From positions 1 through 26,513 of the IMG/VR virus record IMGVR_UViG_3300022074_000317: 26,513 nt of DNA; one strand, 5' to 3'. The position numbers and the translations under genes are program-made. The DNA comes from a virus. The notes under the pieces are model-generated. The model had not been told where the DNA came from and did no database searches. It saw only the letters and a list, made by a program, of their open reading frames with translations. Of this stretch, positions 17,114 through 23,856 are shown in pieces. Within the stretch, counting starts at the first letter, position 1; each line of letters opens with the position of its first letter.

Positions 17114-17800
17114 CAAGCCAACTCTTTTGTATGCTTCTTCGTTACACAGCACAACACACCTAGCACCTTGATCTATGAAGCCACCCTCTGATGCTATAAG
17201 ACTAGCATGAAAAGATGTTTTACCAGTGTTAGGTCTTGCACCAACTATAACAAAGTGACCACCACTAAGTCCCTCGACTCGTCTACGTAAGGACGGAATG
17301 TTAAACTTCCATTGATACTTTACATTAAGATGTTCTAGTAACGTATTGAAACTTATATCATCTCCCTCAAAGCGGAAGCTAGGTGTGAAGTCATCTTGAT
17401 AGTTGTCAAGTATATTCCTCAGTGGTTCTAAGTTAGACTTAGTTCCGTTAACATAATCAAATCCTAGATTAGCAATCTCCTCTCCTACCATTTGTTGAAA
17501 CAATTTAGACAGCACCTCTTTGGCTATCTCGTTATTCATAGCCTCTTCTCTCGACAACTTGCTGAACAGAACCTCGTAAGAAGCTCTGTTCGCTGATGTC
17601 ATAGTGCCGTTGTTAGAAAAGAACAATGCTTGTAGTTCTGTCAAAGAGACATCCCTCTCGTATTTATGCATCGTTGTATCAAGCGTTTGCTTAATCTTCC
17701 TAACATCTTTACTAAACAATCTATCTGGACACTTACTGCCCTTATGATCGTCATAGAAGTCTTTATGCATTAGACTCCTAATTAGTGCTAGTTCTATCAT
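17111..17800 (-). CDS. DnaB-like replicative helicase, N-terminal part (229 aa) with Walker A
   Basis: The N-terminal 150 residues are helical and match the usual accessory domain in size. The motor begins at about residue 165. Walker A is GARPNTGKTS with G193, K194 and T195. The next motif is VVLCNEEAYKRV, with the catalytic-type glutamate at 221 or 222. The protein stops there at TGA, before Walker B, so alone it could not hydrolyse ATP normally. A strong ribosome site (AAGGAGAG) precedes the ATG at 17800, which lies 23 bases inside the GIY-YIG gene. Helicase and primase are separate proteins here, unlike T7 gp4. Confidence 0.88.
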   Translation of the reverse strand: MIELALIRSLMHKDFYDDHKGSKCPDRLFSKDVRKIKQTLDTTMHKYERDVSLTELQALFFSNNGTMTSANRASYEVLFSKLSREEAMNNEIAKEVLSKLFQQMVGEEIANLGFDYVNGTKSNLEPLRNILDNYQDDFTPSFRFEGDDISFNTLLEHLNVKYQWKFNIPSLRRRVEGLSGGHFVIVGARPNTGKTSFHASLIASEGGFIDQGARCVVLCNEEAYKRVGL

Positions 17801-18275
17801 TAACTCTCCTTAATGCTGAATCAAATTTGCTTTTATTATAATTAGTAAGATGAAACCACTCGCCTCTTCGCTCCTTTGATTTAAAAGTAAAGTAGTTGTG
17901 CATCAACTTCTCTGACGCATTTCTGTCATCTACTTTTACAAAGGTCACTAGCTCGTAATCTCTGTGAGGACTACTAGTCTGATAACTTTTACACCTATCT
18001 GTAGCATCGACAGCCTTACCCACTTTGTACCAATCCTTCCACGCAGGGTTTTTAAGAATGTATACTTCTCCTTTTGCACAAGTCTCGTAGTTTTGCAAGG
18101 CAGAAAAAGCAGCATCATTAAATGTTCTGTACTTTCCCGGCTTATACAATGGATGTGACTTCGATACATACTTACCGTCTACATACATCTGTGCATCGTT
18201 CCTTTTCTTTACCGCCTCAACACTATCTTTATAATAATAATTCTTACCTGTCAATGGATTTACTGCATCAAGCAT
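17778..18275 (-). CDS. GIY-YIG (T5orf172/MUG113-like) nuclease-family protein (165 aa)
   Basis: The core at residues 69-141 reads GEVYILKN, YKVGKAVDATDRCKSYQT, then SEKLMHNYF and GEWFHL, the layout of the T5orf172 branch of GIY-YIG nucleases. Likely catalytic residues are Y72, Y83, R94 and E122. The first 68 residues are basic and tyrosine-rich and may bind DNA. Proteins of this type include free-standing homing endonucleases and phage nucleases of unknown role. It lies between the primase and helicase genes but overlaps both (8 and 23 bases), so it is settled in the operon rather than freshly inserted. Confidence 0.8.
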   Translation of the reverse strand: MLDAVNPLTGKNYYYKDSVEAVKKRNDAQMYVDGKYVSKSHPLYKPGKYRTFNDAAFSALQNYETCAKGEVYILKNPAWKDWYKVGKAVDATDRCKSYQTSSPHRDYELVTFVKVDDRNASEKLMHNYFTFKSKERRGEWFHLTNYNKSKFDSALRRVNDRTSTN

Positions 18276-19056
18276 TAACTAACTCCTTTAATTTAAGCAT
18301 GTCTGCTTCTCGTTTATATTTAATGTCATCCTCTATGTGCATAGCCACCACCTGAGAAGGATCACAATAGCTCTTTAACTCTTTGGTATACTCTATTGTT
18401 TTACCAAGAGCATCTGGATCAAGAGCAACAATAATCTTATCAAACGTATCAAGATATTCTTTATGCTCTCTCAAAAGATTCGTTCCTAGAAGTGCAACAC
18501 CAGTGACTCCTAGTATGTTCTGTCCCACCACTGTAGCAGAGACGCAATCCTCAACCACTACAGCTATCTTCCTGCATGGATTAATACAGTAAGAATAATA
18601 CTTACCTGACTTACCATACTTGTACCACTTTGGATGCGAGTCATACAAAGCTCTACCAATAGCGTCAACAAGTCTGCCATTCTTATATATAGGAAACACT
18701 GCTCTCTTATCTTTGACATCGTAGAGCAGGTCTATCATAAGATCCCATCGTGCTTTAAAGCGTTGCACATAAGCGTTATCTCCATCTGTTATCTGCTCAG
18801 GCATCTCAAACTTCTCGTGTGGCTGTCCCTCTATCTCGCCACTTAGTTTTTGTTTAATAGTATCTACTAACATGTTCGTCAGGAAAGAACCCTTCACATC
18901 ACACGATGCACGATAGCAGTTGTACAGCAACATGCCATCTAGGTTACTGACCGAAAACTTCTTGACACCATCACACTTAGGACAATCCATATTAAGTGTC
19001 TCTCCTTCTTTGATGTCAAGGTTCTGTAAGAAATCTCTTGATGGTAGGTTAGGCAT
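18268..19056 (-). CDS. TOPRIM DNA primase with zinc-binding domain (262 aa)
   Basis: Makes RNA primers at the replication fork. An N-terminal zinc ribbon is formed by C25/C28 (CPKCDG) and C47/C52 (NCYRASC). The TOPRIM fold follows, with E169 in VVVEDCVSATVVG and D213/D215 in IIVALDPDALGK, the metal-binding acidic residues. It resembles the primase half of T7 gp4 but ends without a helicase domain. I chose the ATG at 19056, which has GGGAG upstream and overlaps the integrase stop by 8 bases; the longer open frame to 19188 runs inside the integrase gene. The GIY-YIG gene overlaps its end. Confidence 0.9.
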   Translation of the reverse strand: MPNLPSRDFLQNLDIKEGETLNMDCPKCDGVKKFSVSNLDGMLLYNCYRASCDVKGSFLTNMLVDTIKQKLSGEIEGQPHEKFEMPEQITDGDNAYVQRFKARWDLMIDLLYDVKDKRAVFPIYKNGRLVDAIGRALYDSHPKWYKYGKSGKYYSYCINPCRKIAVVVEDCVSATVVGQNILGVTGVALLGTNLLREHKEYLDTFDKIIVALDPDALGKTIEYTKELKSYCDPSQVVAMHIEDDIKYKREADMLKLKELVNA

Positions 19057-19972
19057 TCTTGTATGTCTCCCTTCTACTGAGTGCGTTACTCGCTGAGTTG
19101 TAGGTATGTTTAATGTAGGGTGCGATTGAGTTAGGGCTATTGTGTCCTGACACTGCCATGATCTGAGTGGTATCAACACCTGCTTCAACCATCTCAGTGA
19201 TAGCTGTTCTTCTCATGTCCATAGCTGTAAGCTCCTTTGGTAAGTTCGCTACTTGTTTAATCTGATTTACCAGTGGGCTAATATCTACATCATTGTAGAT
19301 TCTATACTGCCCACCTCTAGGATAGGGGTGAGGTACAACATAGTTTTGAAAGCTAAACTCTTCATGCTGTTTAGTGAGCATGGCAAGTAGATTCTCTTCT
19401 ATAGGCAAATGTACCTCTGCCCTCTTCTTCGATTGTTCGAGGTCAAGTCTTTTTTCATCGAAGTTGATATTGCTCCACTCTAGAGATCTCATATCCCCTA
19501 CCCTTTGAGCGAATGAGTAAGCCATGTGTACAATCAAACCAATGCTTCTCCACTTATATTGAGAGTAAGCCGTGTCTAAGAACACCTTTACTTGATCGCT
19601 TGTCCACATGACCTTACGTCCACGCTCCTTCATCTTACTAACGCTCCGCATTGGGTTACGCACAATCAACTCCAGTTCCTCAGCCATATTGAGAACTATT
19701 GAAGTCGTTGTCGCCATCACGTTAGCAGTTCGTACACCTCTCTTCAACCACATCTGATACGCTGACTTACAGTGAGCCACACTGAGTTTAGCCAACTTAA
19801 CATCCCCTAACTTTGATGCAGGAGTTATTGGTGTACCTAACACTCCAGACAGCCTATACTCATACCCTTTCTGAGTCTGCGGTCTAAGTGCCAAGAACTG
19901 AGGACTACGTAGGTAGTAGCCTACCATATCACTCAGATTCTTTATCTCTTTTTTGTTGTCTTGTAAGTTCAT
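19049..19972 (-). CDS. Tyrosine recombinase / phage integrase (307 aa)
   Basis: Site-specific recombinase family. A SAM-like core-binding domain occupies about residues 12-115 and the catalytic domain about 120-295. Predicted active-site residues are R157 (AQRVGDMRSLEW), K182 or K183 (SKKRAEVHLP), R254 (MDMRRT), H277 (GHNS) and nucleophile Y286 (APYIKH), with the standard nine-residue H-Y spacing. The first histidine of the usual HxLR box is a methionine (M251), an uncommon but tolerated variant. It overlaps the small membrane gene upstream by 44 bases; a later ATG at 19924 would cut into the core-binding domain. No attachment site could be recognised, so integration is unproven; resolution of genome multimers is an alternative role. 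Confidence 0.9.
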   Translation of the reverse strand: MNLQDNKKEIKNLSDMVGYYLRSPQFLALRPQTQKGYEYRLSGVLGTPITPASKLGDVKLAKLSVAHCKSAYQMWLKRGVRTANVMATTTSIVLNMAEELELIVRNPMRSVSKMKERGRKVMWTSDQVKVFLDTAYSQYKWRSIGLIVHMAYSFAQRVGDMRSLEWSNINFDEKRLDLEQSKKRAEVHLPIEENLLAMLTKQHEEFSFQNYVVPHPYPRGGQYRIYNDVDISPLVNQIKQVANLPKELTAMDMRRTAITEMVEAGVDTTQIMAVSGHNSPNSIAPYIKHTYNSASNALSRRETYKNA

Positions 19973-20066
19973 TATAATTACCTACGCAAAGTGCTACGAA
20001 AATCAAAAACCATATTACTACATATACGAGCATTTGTAAATCCCATATTTTCATTTTCTTTCCCAT
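19929..20066 (-). CDS. Small single-span membrane protein next to endolysin (45 aa)
   Basis: A short gene starting inside the end of the endolysin gene (16-base overlap) and ending inside the integrase gene. Residues about 11-29 (MLVYVVIWFLIFVALCVG) are one strong transmembrane segment, with a Lys-rich N-terminus and a charged C-tail (RQQKRDKESE). Its position right after the endolysin makes a holin or pinholin-like role worth considering, but one span and context are the only evidence. No clear ribosome site; translation is probably coupled. Confidence 0.6.
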   Translation of the reverse strand: MGKKMKIWDLQMLVYVVIWFLIFVALCVGNYNELTRQQKRDKESE

Positions 20067-20479
20067 CTGTAGAATATGTGTCTGTTTATCCTAACTGTTT
20101 TAGTCTTTGTTCTTGCCCATGCAGGTCGCACATAGGTTGCGTGATAGTGCGTTGCACCCTCTGTAACATCTAGTGTTATCTTATTTGTCATAACCATAGA
20201 CGCATATCGAATAGAGTTTTGCCACTTCTCACTTTTCATATTGACATCATCTTTCTTGCCATCACAATACCATGAGAACTGGCATTTGCCAAGAACAACT
20301 TTGCCATTTTTATATGTGAGTCCTTGCTTGATCACATCACATATAGTATTAGGGTAACGGCTGTCCTTTACTCTGTTCATAACTACTTGTGCTACAGCTA
20401 TCTGTCCTGCCATTGGCTGATTTTTAGCTTCATGGTAGATGTTTGTTGCCATACACATCAATGCTGTTTCTAATATCAT
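20051..20479 (-). CDS. SleB-type cell wall hydrolase, probable endolysin (142 aa)
   Basis: A peptidoglycan hydrolase of the SleB (Hydrolase_2) family, likely the lysis enzyme. It has MCMATNIYHEAKNQPMAGQ with the predicted catalytic glutamate E17, then AVAQVVMNRVKD, CQFSWYCDG and GATHYHATYVRPAWA, all typical of the family, and covers the domain from end to end. No signal peptide is present, because the N-terminus belongs to the fold; a holin or other export route would be needed. Its location in the early-strand operon, not with the structural genes, is notable. Confidence 0.9.
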   Translation of the reverse strand: MILETALMCMATNIYHEAKNQPMAGQIAVAQVVMNRVKDSRYPNTICDVIKQGLTYKNGKVVLGKCQFSWYCDGKKDDVNMKSEKWQNSIRYASMVMTNKITLDVTEGATHYHATYVRPAWARTKTKTVRINRHIFYRWERK

Positions 20480-20482
20480 CCG

Positions 20483-20632
20483 TTACTCTTCTGTTTTTTC
20501 TTCATTTATTATCTTCTTGAATCGTTGTACAATACTGAAGTCTTCTTCAATAGTATTGTCAAACTCTTTATCAATAAGTTTACCATCTAATATAGATAGG
20601 TCGTTCCAGTCATTTTCAAATTCATGTTTCAT
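20483..20632 (-). CDS. Small acidic protein (49 aa), unknown
   Basis: Begins MKHEFENDWNDLSILDGK and ends INEEKTEE; strongly acidic with a short central helix. GAGGT lies at good spacing before the ATG at 20632, whose first base is shared with the upstream stop (TAATG). It ends three bases before the endolysin start. The junction pattern and ribosome site support a real gene; no function can be given. Confidence 0.65.
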   Translation of the reverse strand: MKHEFENDWNDLSILDGKLIDKEFDNTIEEDFSIVQRFKKIINEEKTEE

Positions 20633-20796
20633 TAGTGTAATACCTCATAATCAAAATCAGGATTGTGTTCTACATATCCTACTATCTTTGCGTCTAACAT
20701 AAGCTCGTGATCTATATCCCAAGTACAGTCTCTACATATAGTTTCAAGATCATCAGCGTCATGTTCTACTTTTATTATTATATATCCATTAGCCAT
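20632..20796 (-). CDS. Small acidic protein with CxxC (54 aa), unknown
   Basis: Begins MANGYIIIKVEHDADDLETI and contains CRDC at residues 21-24, which could bind a metal or form a disulfide. The C-terminus is VEHNPDFDYEVLH. The IIIKVEHDADDLETIC pattern suggests a small beta-alpha fold. Its stop overlaps the next start as TAATG, and its start lies one base beyond the upstream stop. Not recognised. Confidence 0.65.
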   Translation of the reverse strand: MANGYIIIKVEHDADDLETICRDCTWDIDHELMLDAKIVGYVEHNPDFDYEVLH

Positions 20797-20797
20797 A

Positions 20798-20926
20798 TCA
20801 CGTTATCCTTATAAAAAATTCAGCACATCCGTTTAGAATAAGTGTTATACCAATTAACATAGTCATTGTCAAGAGTAAAGCTTGACCTTCTGTTGGATCT
20901 TTATTGTCGTTATCATTCTTCTTCAT
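20798..20926 (-). CDS. Small membrane protein (42 aa)
   Basis: I chose the ATG at 20926, preceded by GGAGGA at good spacing and overlapping the upstream gene by 14 bases; a longer open frame to 21058 lies wholly inside that gene. The first 15 residues are polar and charged (KKNDNDNKDPTEGQ). Residues about 16-32 (ALLLTMTMLIGITLILNG) form one transmembrane helix. Role unknown; it is one of several one-span proteins upstream of the endolysin. Confidence 0.65.
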   Translation of the reverse strand: MKKNDNDNKDPTEGQALLLTMTMLIGITLILNGCAEFFIRIT

Positions 20927-21158
20927 GGCAAAAGTTCCTCCAAAATTTACAGTTGTTATCGCCCTTACATACACGTTCATGCTTGGCATTTTCCCAACAT
21001 TCTGACTGCCAAGGTGAGAAATACTTAATAGTAAATCTATCCACCCAATCTTGACCATCTACTACCCATAACCCAAATATAGGTAGTGGTATTAGTAGCA
21101 GGAAGACTACAAAGAAAGCCATGCCAAAGCCTTTATTATGATAAGGTTGCATCTTCAT
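20913..21158 (-). CDS. Membrane-anchored Cys-rich small protein (81 aa)
   Basis: Residues about 12-33 (GMAFFVVFLLLIPLPIFGLW) form one transmembrane segment. The remaining 45 residues hold four cysteines (C54, C64, C70, C77) and several tryptophans, which would suit a small disulfide-bonded domain outside the inner membrane. A second ATG at 21152 has better ribosome-site spacing and would remove two residues. It overlaps the genes on both sides. An envelope role such as lysis or exclusion is possible but unproven. Confidence 0.65.
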   Translation of the reverse strand: MKMQPYHNKGFGMAFFVVFLLLIPLPIFGLWVVDGQDWVDRFTIKYFSPWQSECWENAKHERVCKGDNNCKFWRNFCHEEE

Positions 21159-21240
21159 CTTCCTCTTCTAAATTACTCCAATACTCAATCCAATCACCTT
21201 GTTGGTCTTTGGTTAAGTCATTCCACTCTTCTTCTGTCAT
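21136..21240 (-). CDS. Very small acidic protein (34 aa)
   Basis: Begins MTEEEWNDLTKDQQGDWIEY and ends EEEDEDATLS. The start at 21240 directly follows the TAG of the upstream gene, and AGGAAGGGA lies upstream. Its end overlaps the next gene by 23 bases. The composition (very acidic, two Trp-x-x helices) looks like a small soluble interaction protein; phages use such proteins to bind host enzymes, but no family is recognised. Confidence 0.55.
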   Translation of the reverse strand: MTEEEWNDLTKDQQGDWIEYWSNLEEEDEDATLS

Positions 21241-21459
21241 CTATATTCCCTTCCTTATGTTCAAACCCTTTGGGTCATACTGGTCAGCTATCTCTTCAGG
21301 TAGATGCCTACTCGCTGTAGGGTCATTGAAGAAGTCATTGCAATACAGCAAGAATATTAGAAACAACATAGTGTACCCAAAGTATTTAAGAAACTTATGG
21401 AATATTATGTATGCTTCCTGTGCTTGCTTCAACGCTTCAGCTTTTACTTCATCACTCAT
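21241..21459 (-). CDS. Small single-span membrane protein (72 aa)
   Basis: A polar helical N-terminus (MSDEVKAEALKQAQEAY) is followed by a transmembrane segment at about residues 25-40 (KYFGYTMLFLIFLLYC) and a polar C-terminal tail of about 30 residues. The start overlaps the upstream gene by 8 bases and the stop is directly followed by the next start. Family not recognised; holin-like size, but only one span. Confidence 0.65.
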   Translation of the reverse strand: MSDEVKAEALKQAQEAYIIFHKFLKYFGYTMLFLIFLLYCNDFFNDPTASRHLPEEIADQYDPKGLNIRKGI

Positions 21460-21652
21460 ACTGTTCTCCTACCCATCGTACAATCTCTCCAGTATTCCAC
21501 TTAGCACATTCTATCTGTGCATCTTCATATGTGTCAAGTACTTTGACTGGACTATCTTGCGTCCACATAGCACCACATCCTTCTTTGACATACTCAGTAT
21601 CTTCTTCTTCAAAAGGTGTAAAGAGTATTGCCCACTTAACTTGTCTCGTCAT
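21452..21652 (-). CDS. Small protein of unknown function (66 aa)
   Basis: Begins MTRQVKWAILFTPFEEED and has TYEDAQIECAKWN and IVRWVGEQYE toward the end, the look of a small conserved phage protein with a beta-strand start and a helix. A strong ribosome site (GGAGGAG) precedes the ATG at 21652, and it overlaps the upstream gene by 17 bases. Two cysteines at residues 26 and 49. No function assigned. Confidence 0.65.
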   Translation of the reverse strand: MTRQVKWAILFTPFEEEDTEYVKEGCGAMWTQDSPVKVLDTYEDAQIECAKWNTGEIVRWVGEQYE

Positions 21653-21773
21653 CTCTTAACTCCTCCTCTAGTTTCTCTTTTAGTTTTTCTTTTAAATAGT
21701 CAGCATGTTGTTTATTCTTCTCACTGTCACCAAAGTCTATTATTATATGTTCGTCAAACCAATCTTTAGTCAT
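21636..21773 (-). CDS. Small charged helical protein (45 aa)
   Basis: Begins MTKDWFDEHIIIDFGDSEKN and ends in a long charged helix (YLKEKLKEKLEEELRDDE). It starts 8 bases inside the methyltransferase gene end and ends 17 bases inside the next gene. The compact overlaps support it as a real gene. Function unknown; the helix could mediate dimerisation. Confidence 0.6.
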   Translation of the reverse strand: MTKDWFDEHIIIDFGDSEKNKQHADYLKEKLKEKLEEELRDDETS

Positions 21774-22893
21774 CAATCTCTACTCCTTTTAATATGTTAG
21801 CTATTGTTGAGACACAGAAGCCATTACCTAGCATCTTGTATCGTTGGCTGTTTGATACAGGCACACGCATATTAGTGCTTGTAACACCGTACTTAGTGCA
21901 ATCGTCAGGCACAGTTTGTAATCTCTCACACTCAAGCGGAGTCAATGCTCTCCAATACATCTCCTCATGATTAACTACTACATTATCTTTCTGTACTGTC
22001 GATAGTGTATTAGTCTTGCCATCACCTCTAGTCTCAAGTCTTGGCTCTGCCTTGATGTCAGCATTGTAGTCGTCACGTTTGCCTGTGTCAGGGTTAATCT
22101 TACGATTAATAATCTGACCACATTCTACCTTAGGCATTCGCCAACCACCTTGCATAGTCGTCAGCGTAGGACTCTTGCCTTGCCTACTGTACACACGCTT
22201 GATAATGTCATAGCCTTTAAGATCAGCTACGCCAACTTGTTTGCAACCATTCTTGTCAAAGACTATCTGTCGTCTAGCCTTGTTATAGTAATGACTAAGA
22301 TTACCACCTTTGAAATAGTTTGCATCTAAGCAATGTGACTTGTCTCTATCTGCCATAGCACCATCTTCTAATATATCATTGAGTACAACATCCTCATCTT
22401 CTATATCATTATAAATAATGTTTGTCCAGTAAAATCTTTTCCTACTCTGTGCAGAACTCTTAGCACTATTCTCTAAGTAAAGACTTATGTCAGGGAAGAT
22501 CTCTTTGAATGTCTGCGTAAAATAGTCTCGCCATTGTACAGGCATAGACGCTACATTCTCAATCAATACTCTGTCAACATCTAATTCTTTGAGAGCTTGT
22601 ATCAGCACCTTAGACATATCTCTTGGGTCATCTTGGAACTTCTGCAAACCTGCAACTGAGTAGCTCTGACAAGGGAATCCTGCTACTAGCAGATCAATCT
22701 TCTTGCCTTTGAGCTTTGTCCAGTTCCTAGCATCACCATGTCGAATGATATTAGGAAAGTTATATTTACTCACCGCAGTAGGATAGGGGTCTATCTCAAA
22801 TGCATGATACTCATCAGGCTCAATACCTAGTTTGTCTAGTGCAAACATAGTGCCTGAGAAACCATCAAAGAAACTTGCTACTGTCTTATACAT
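21766..22893 (-). CDS. DNA (cytosine-5) methyltransferase (375 aa)
   Basis: Methylates cytosine in DNA, probably to shield phage DNA from host restriction or to compete with host methylation. Motifs in order: I FDGFSG (9-14) for AdoMet, II FEID (E33), IV FPCQS with catalytic C75, VI ENV (112-114), VIII QSRKR (149-153), a target-recognition region at about 240-320, IX ALTPLECERLQ and X LGNGFCVSTIANIL. All are intact and length is normal. No partner restriction enzyme lies next to it, so it is an orphan methylase; the recognition sequence cannot be read from sequence. It overlaps small genes on both sides by 8 bases. Confidence 0.94.
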   Translation of the reverse strand: MYKTVASFFDGFSGTMFALDKLGIEPDEYHAFEIDPYPTAVSKYNFPNIIRHGDARNWTKLKGKKIDLLVAGFPCQSYSVAGLQKFQDDPRDMSKVLIQALKELDVDRVLIENVASMPVQWRDYFTQTFKEIFPDISLYLENSAKSSAQSRKRFYWTNIIYNDIEDEDVVLNDILEDGAMADRDKSHCLDANYFKGGNLSHYYNKARRQIVFDKNGCKQVGVADLKGYDIIKRVYSRQGKSPTLTTMQGGWRMPKVECGQIINRKINPDTGKRDDYNADIKAEPRLETRGDGKTNTLSTVQKDNVVVNHEEMYWRALTPLECERLQTVPDDCTKYGVTSTNMRVPVSNSQRYKMLGNGFCVSTIANILKGVEIDD

Positions 22894-23032
22894 CTTTTAA
22901 CTCCTTCCTCAAGAGTTTAGCTTGGTATATTTCATGTTCATGTCTCCGCTTGGCAACCTTTTCTCTCTTGTCATTGATAGTCATGGTTGCCTTACGGATA
23001 AACATTGGGTTTCTATTCTTAGGCTGTTTCAC
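22886..23032 (-). CDS. Small basic protein (48 aa), GTG start
   Basis: Reads MKQPKNRNPMFIRKATMTIN from a GTG at 23032 and ends LLRKELKDV. It is strongly basic in its middle (KREKVAKRRHEHE) and may bind nucleic acid or form a helix. It overlaps the upstream gene by 14 bases and the methyltransferase by 8. An in-frame ATG at 23005 is an alternative start. The ribosome site is weak for both, so confidence is moderate. Confidence 0.55.
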   Translation of the reverse strand: MKQPKNRNPMFIRKATMTINDKREKVAKRRHEHEIYQAKLLRKELKDV

Positions 23033-23390
23033 TTTCTTTGTCAAGTACCCACTCCCATAGTATATTACTTCTAAGACTCTCTATTGTAGAGTCAGGCTCT
23101 ATACTGTCCCCTTCATCATCACATCCTAGCACTAATCCTTTATTGACTAGATTGATAGGTGGGTGTGCAGTATTGTATCTGAATGACCAAGGATACTTAA
23201 TAGGTGCATATAATCCTTCATCATCTACATATATACCATCAAATCCTATAGGTATACGAACTATGTCAAAAGCTCTTGGTTGATATTTAGTAAATGAATA
23301 ACCAATCAATCTGTATATAGATTTATAGTCACCATCATACTGAACTTCTTTTATAGTATTAAACATTGGATCTATTAATATTGCTTTCAT
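23019..23390 (-). CDS. DUF3846-like protein (123 aa)
   Basis: The pattern MKAILIDPMFNTIKEVQYDG, then GIYVDDEGLY, NLVNKG and LVLGCDDEGDS resembles the DUF3846 domain found in phages and plasmids, where a VDEEG-like strand and a (N/G)PVVVxGxDDEG-like strand recur. The biochemical role is unknown. It has a GGAGG ribosome site, and the start shares one base with the upstream stop (TAATG). The C-terminal 25 residues are acidic. Confidence 0.6.
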   Translation of the reverse strand: MKAILIDPMFNTIKEVQYDGDYKSIYRLIGYSFTKYQPRAFDIVRIPIGFDGIYVDDEGLYAPIKYPWSFRYNTAHPPINLVNKGLVLGCDDEGDSIEPDSTIESLRSNILWEWVLDKESETA

Positions 23391-23755
23391 TACGCTACCT
23401 CCTTCGCAAAGTATTTCTTAGCTGTATCATCATCTATAATATATTCGCCACCATTTTGCAAGTCTTTTATTAAAAAAGGTTTCTTCCTAGCTTTACGTCT
23501 ATACCCTGACAGCTTGAACTCTTTGCCATCAAGCCTAGCTATCTTGTCAAGATCAAGCTTGTATATACCTGCCCAATCTTCTAGCTCCTTCTCACTCTGA
23601 GACTTAGCACCTTTTATCCTAAGGTTAACTTTGAATGTTACTTCTGTGTCACTAAAGTTAGCTCCACCTACTTCTACTTCAAAGTTGTCCAGATCTATTA
23701 GCTTATCTTGTAAGACTAACCGCATCTCTTTCACTATCTTTCTGTTTAATAACAT
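23390..23755 (-). CDS. Conserved-looking small phage protein (121 aa), unknown
   Basis: I chose the ATG at 23755 (MLLNRKIVKEMRL), which has GAGGT at good spacing; a longer frame to 23815 overlaps the 26-aa gene upstream. The sequence has a basic N-terminal helix, an alternating strand region (SDTEVTFKVNLRIKG) and a GYRRKARKKPFLIKD segment. The basic GYRxxARKKPF motif might contact nucleic acid. No family name could be given. Confidence 0.65.
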   Translation of the reverse strand: MLLNRKIVKEMRLVLQDKLIDLDNFEVEVGGANFSDTEVTFKVNLRIKGAKSQSEKELEDWAGIYKLDLDKIARLDGKEFKLSGYRRKARKKPFLIKDLQNGGEYIIDDDTAKKYFAKEVA

Positions 23756-23775
23756 TTGTTTGACCTCATTAGTTG

Positions 23776-23856
23776 TTAAAAATAATAGTTGTACACTACG
23801 TCTACTATATAGCATACTGTTACTAATGCAATGAATATATTAAATTCTTTTTTCAT
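23776..23856 (-). CDS. Membrane microprotein (26 aa)
   Basis: Reads MKKEFNIFIALVTVCYIVDV and then VYNYYF: a lysine-rich start and one hydrophobic helix that makes up nearly the whole protein. A strong ribosome site (GAGGAGA) lies before the ATG, which overlaps the upstream stop as ATGA. The combination of a strong ribosome site, coupling and an uninterrupted membrane helix supports it, but a 26-aa gene cannot be certain. Confidence 0.5.
   Translation of the reverse strand: MKKEFNIFIALVTVCYIVDVVYNYYF

Noticed and set aside
21086-21769. A 227-codon open frame on the + strand.
   Set aside because: It lies opposite six tightly packed - strand small genes with ribosome sites and overlaps. Its product is Ser/Leu/Tyr-rich with no domain, as expected of a shadow of AT-rich coding DNA.
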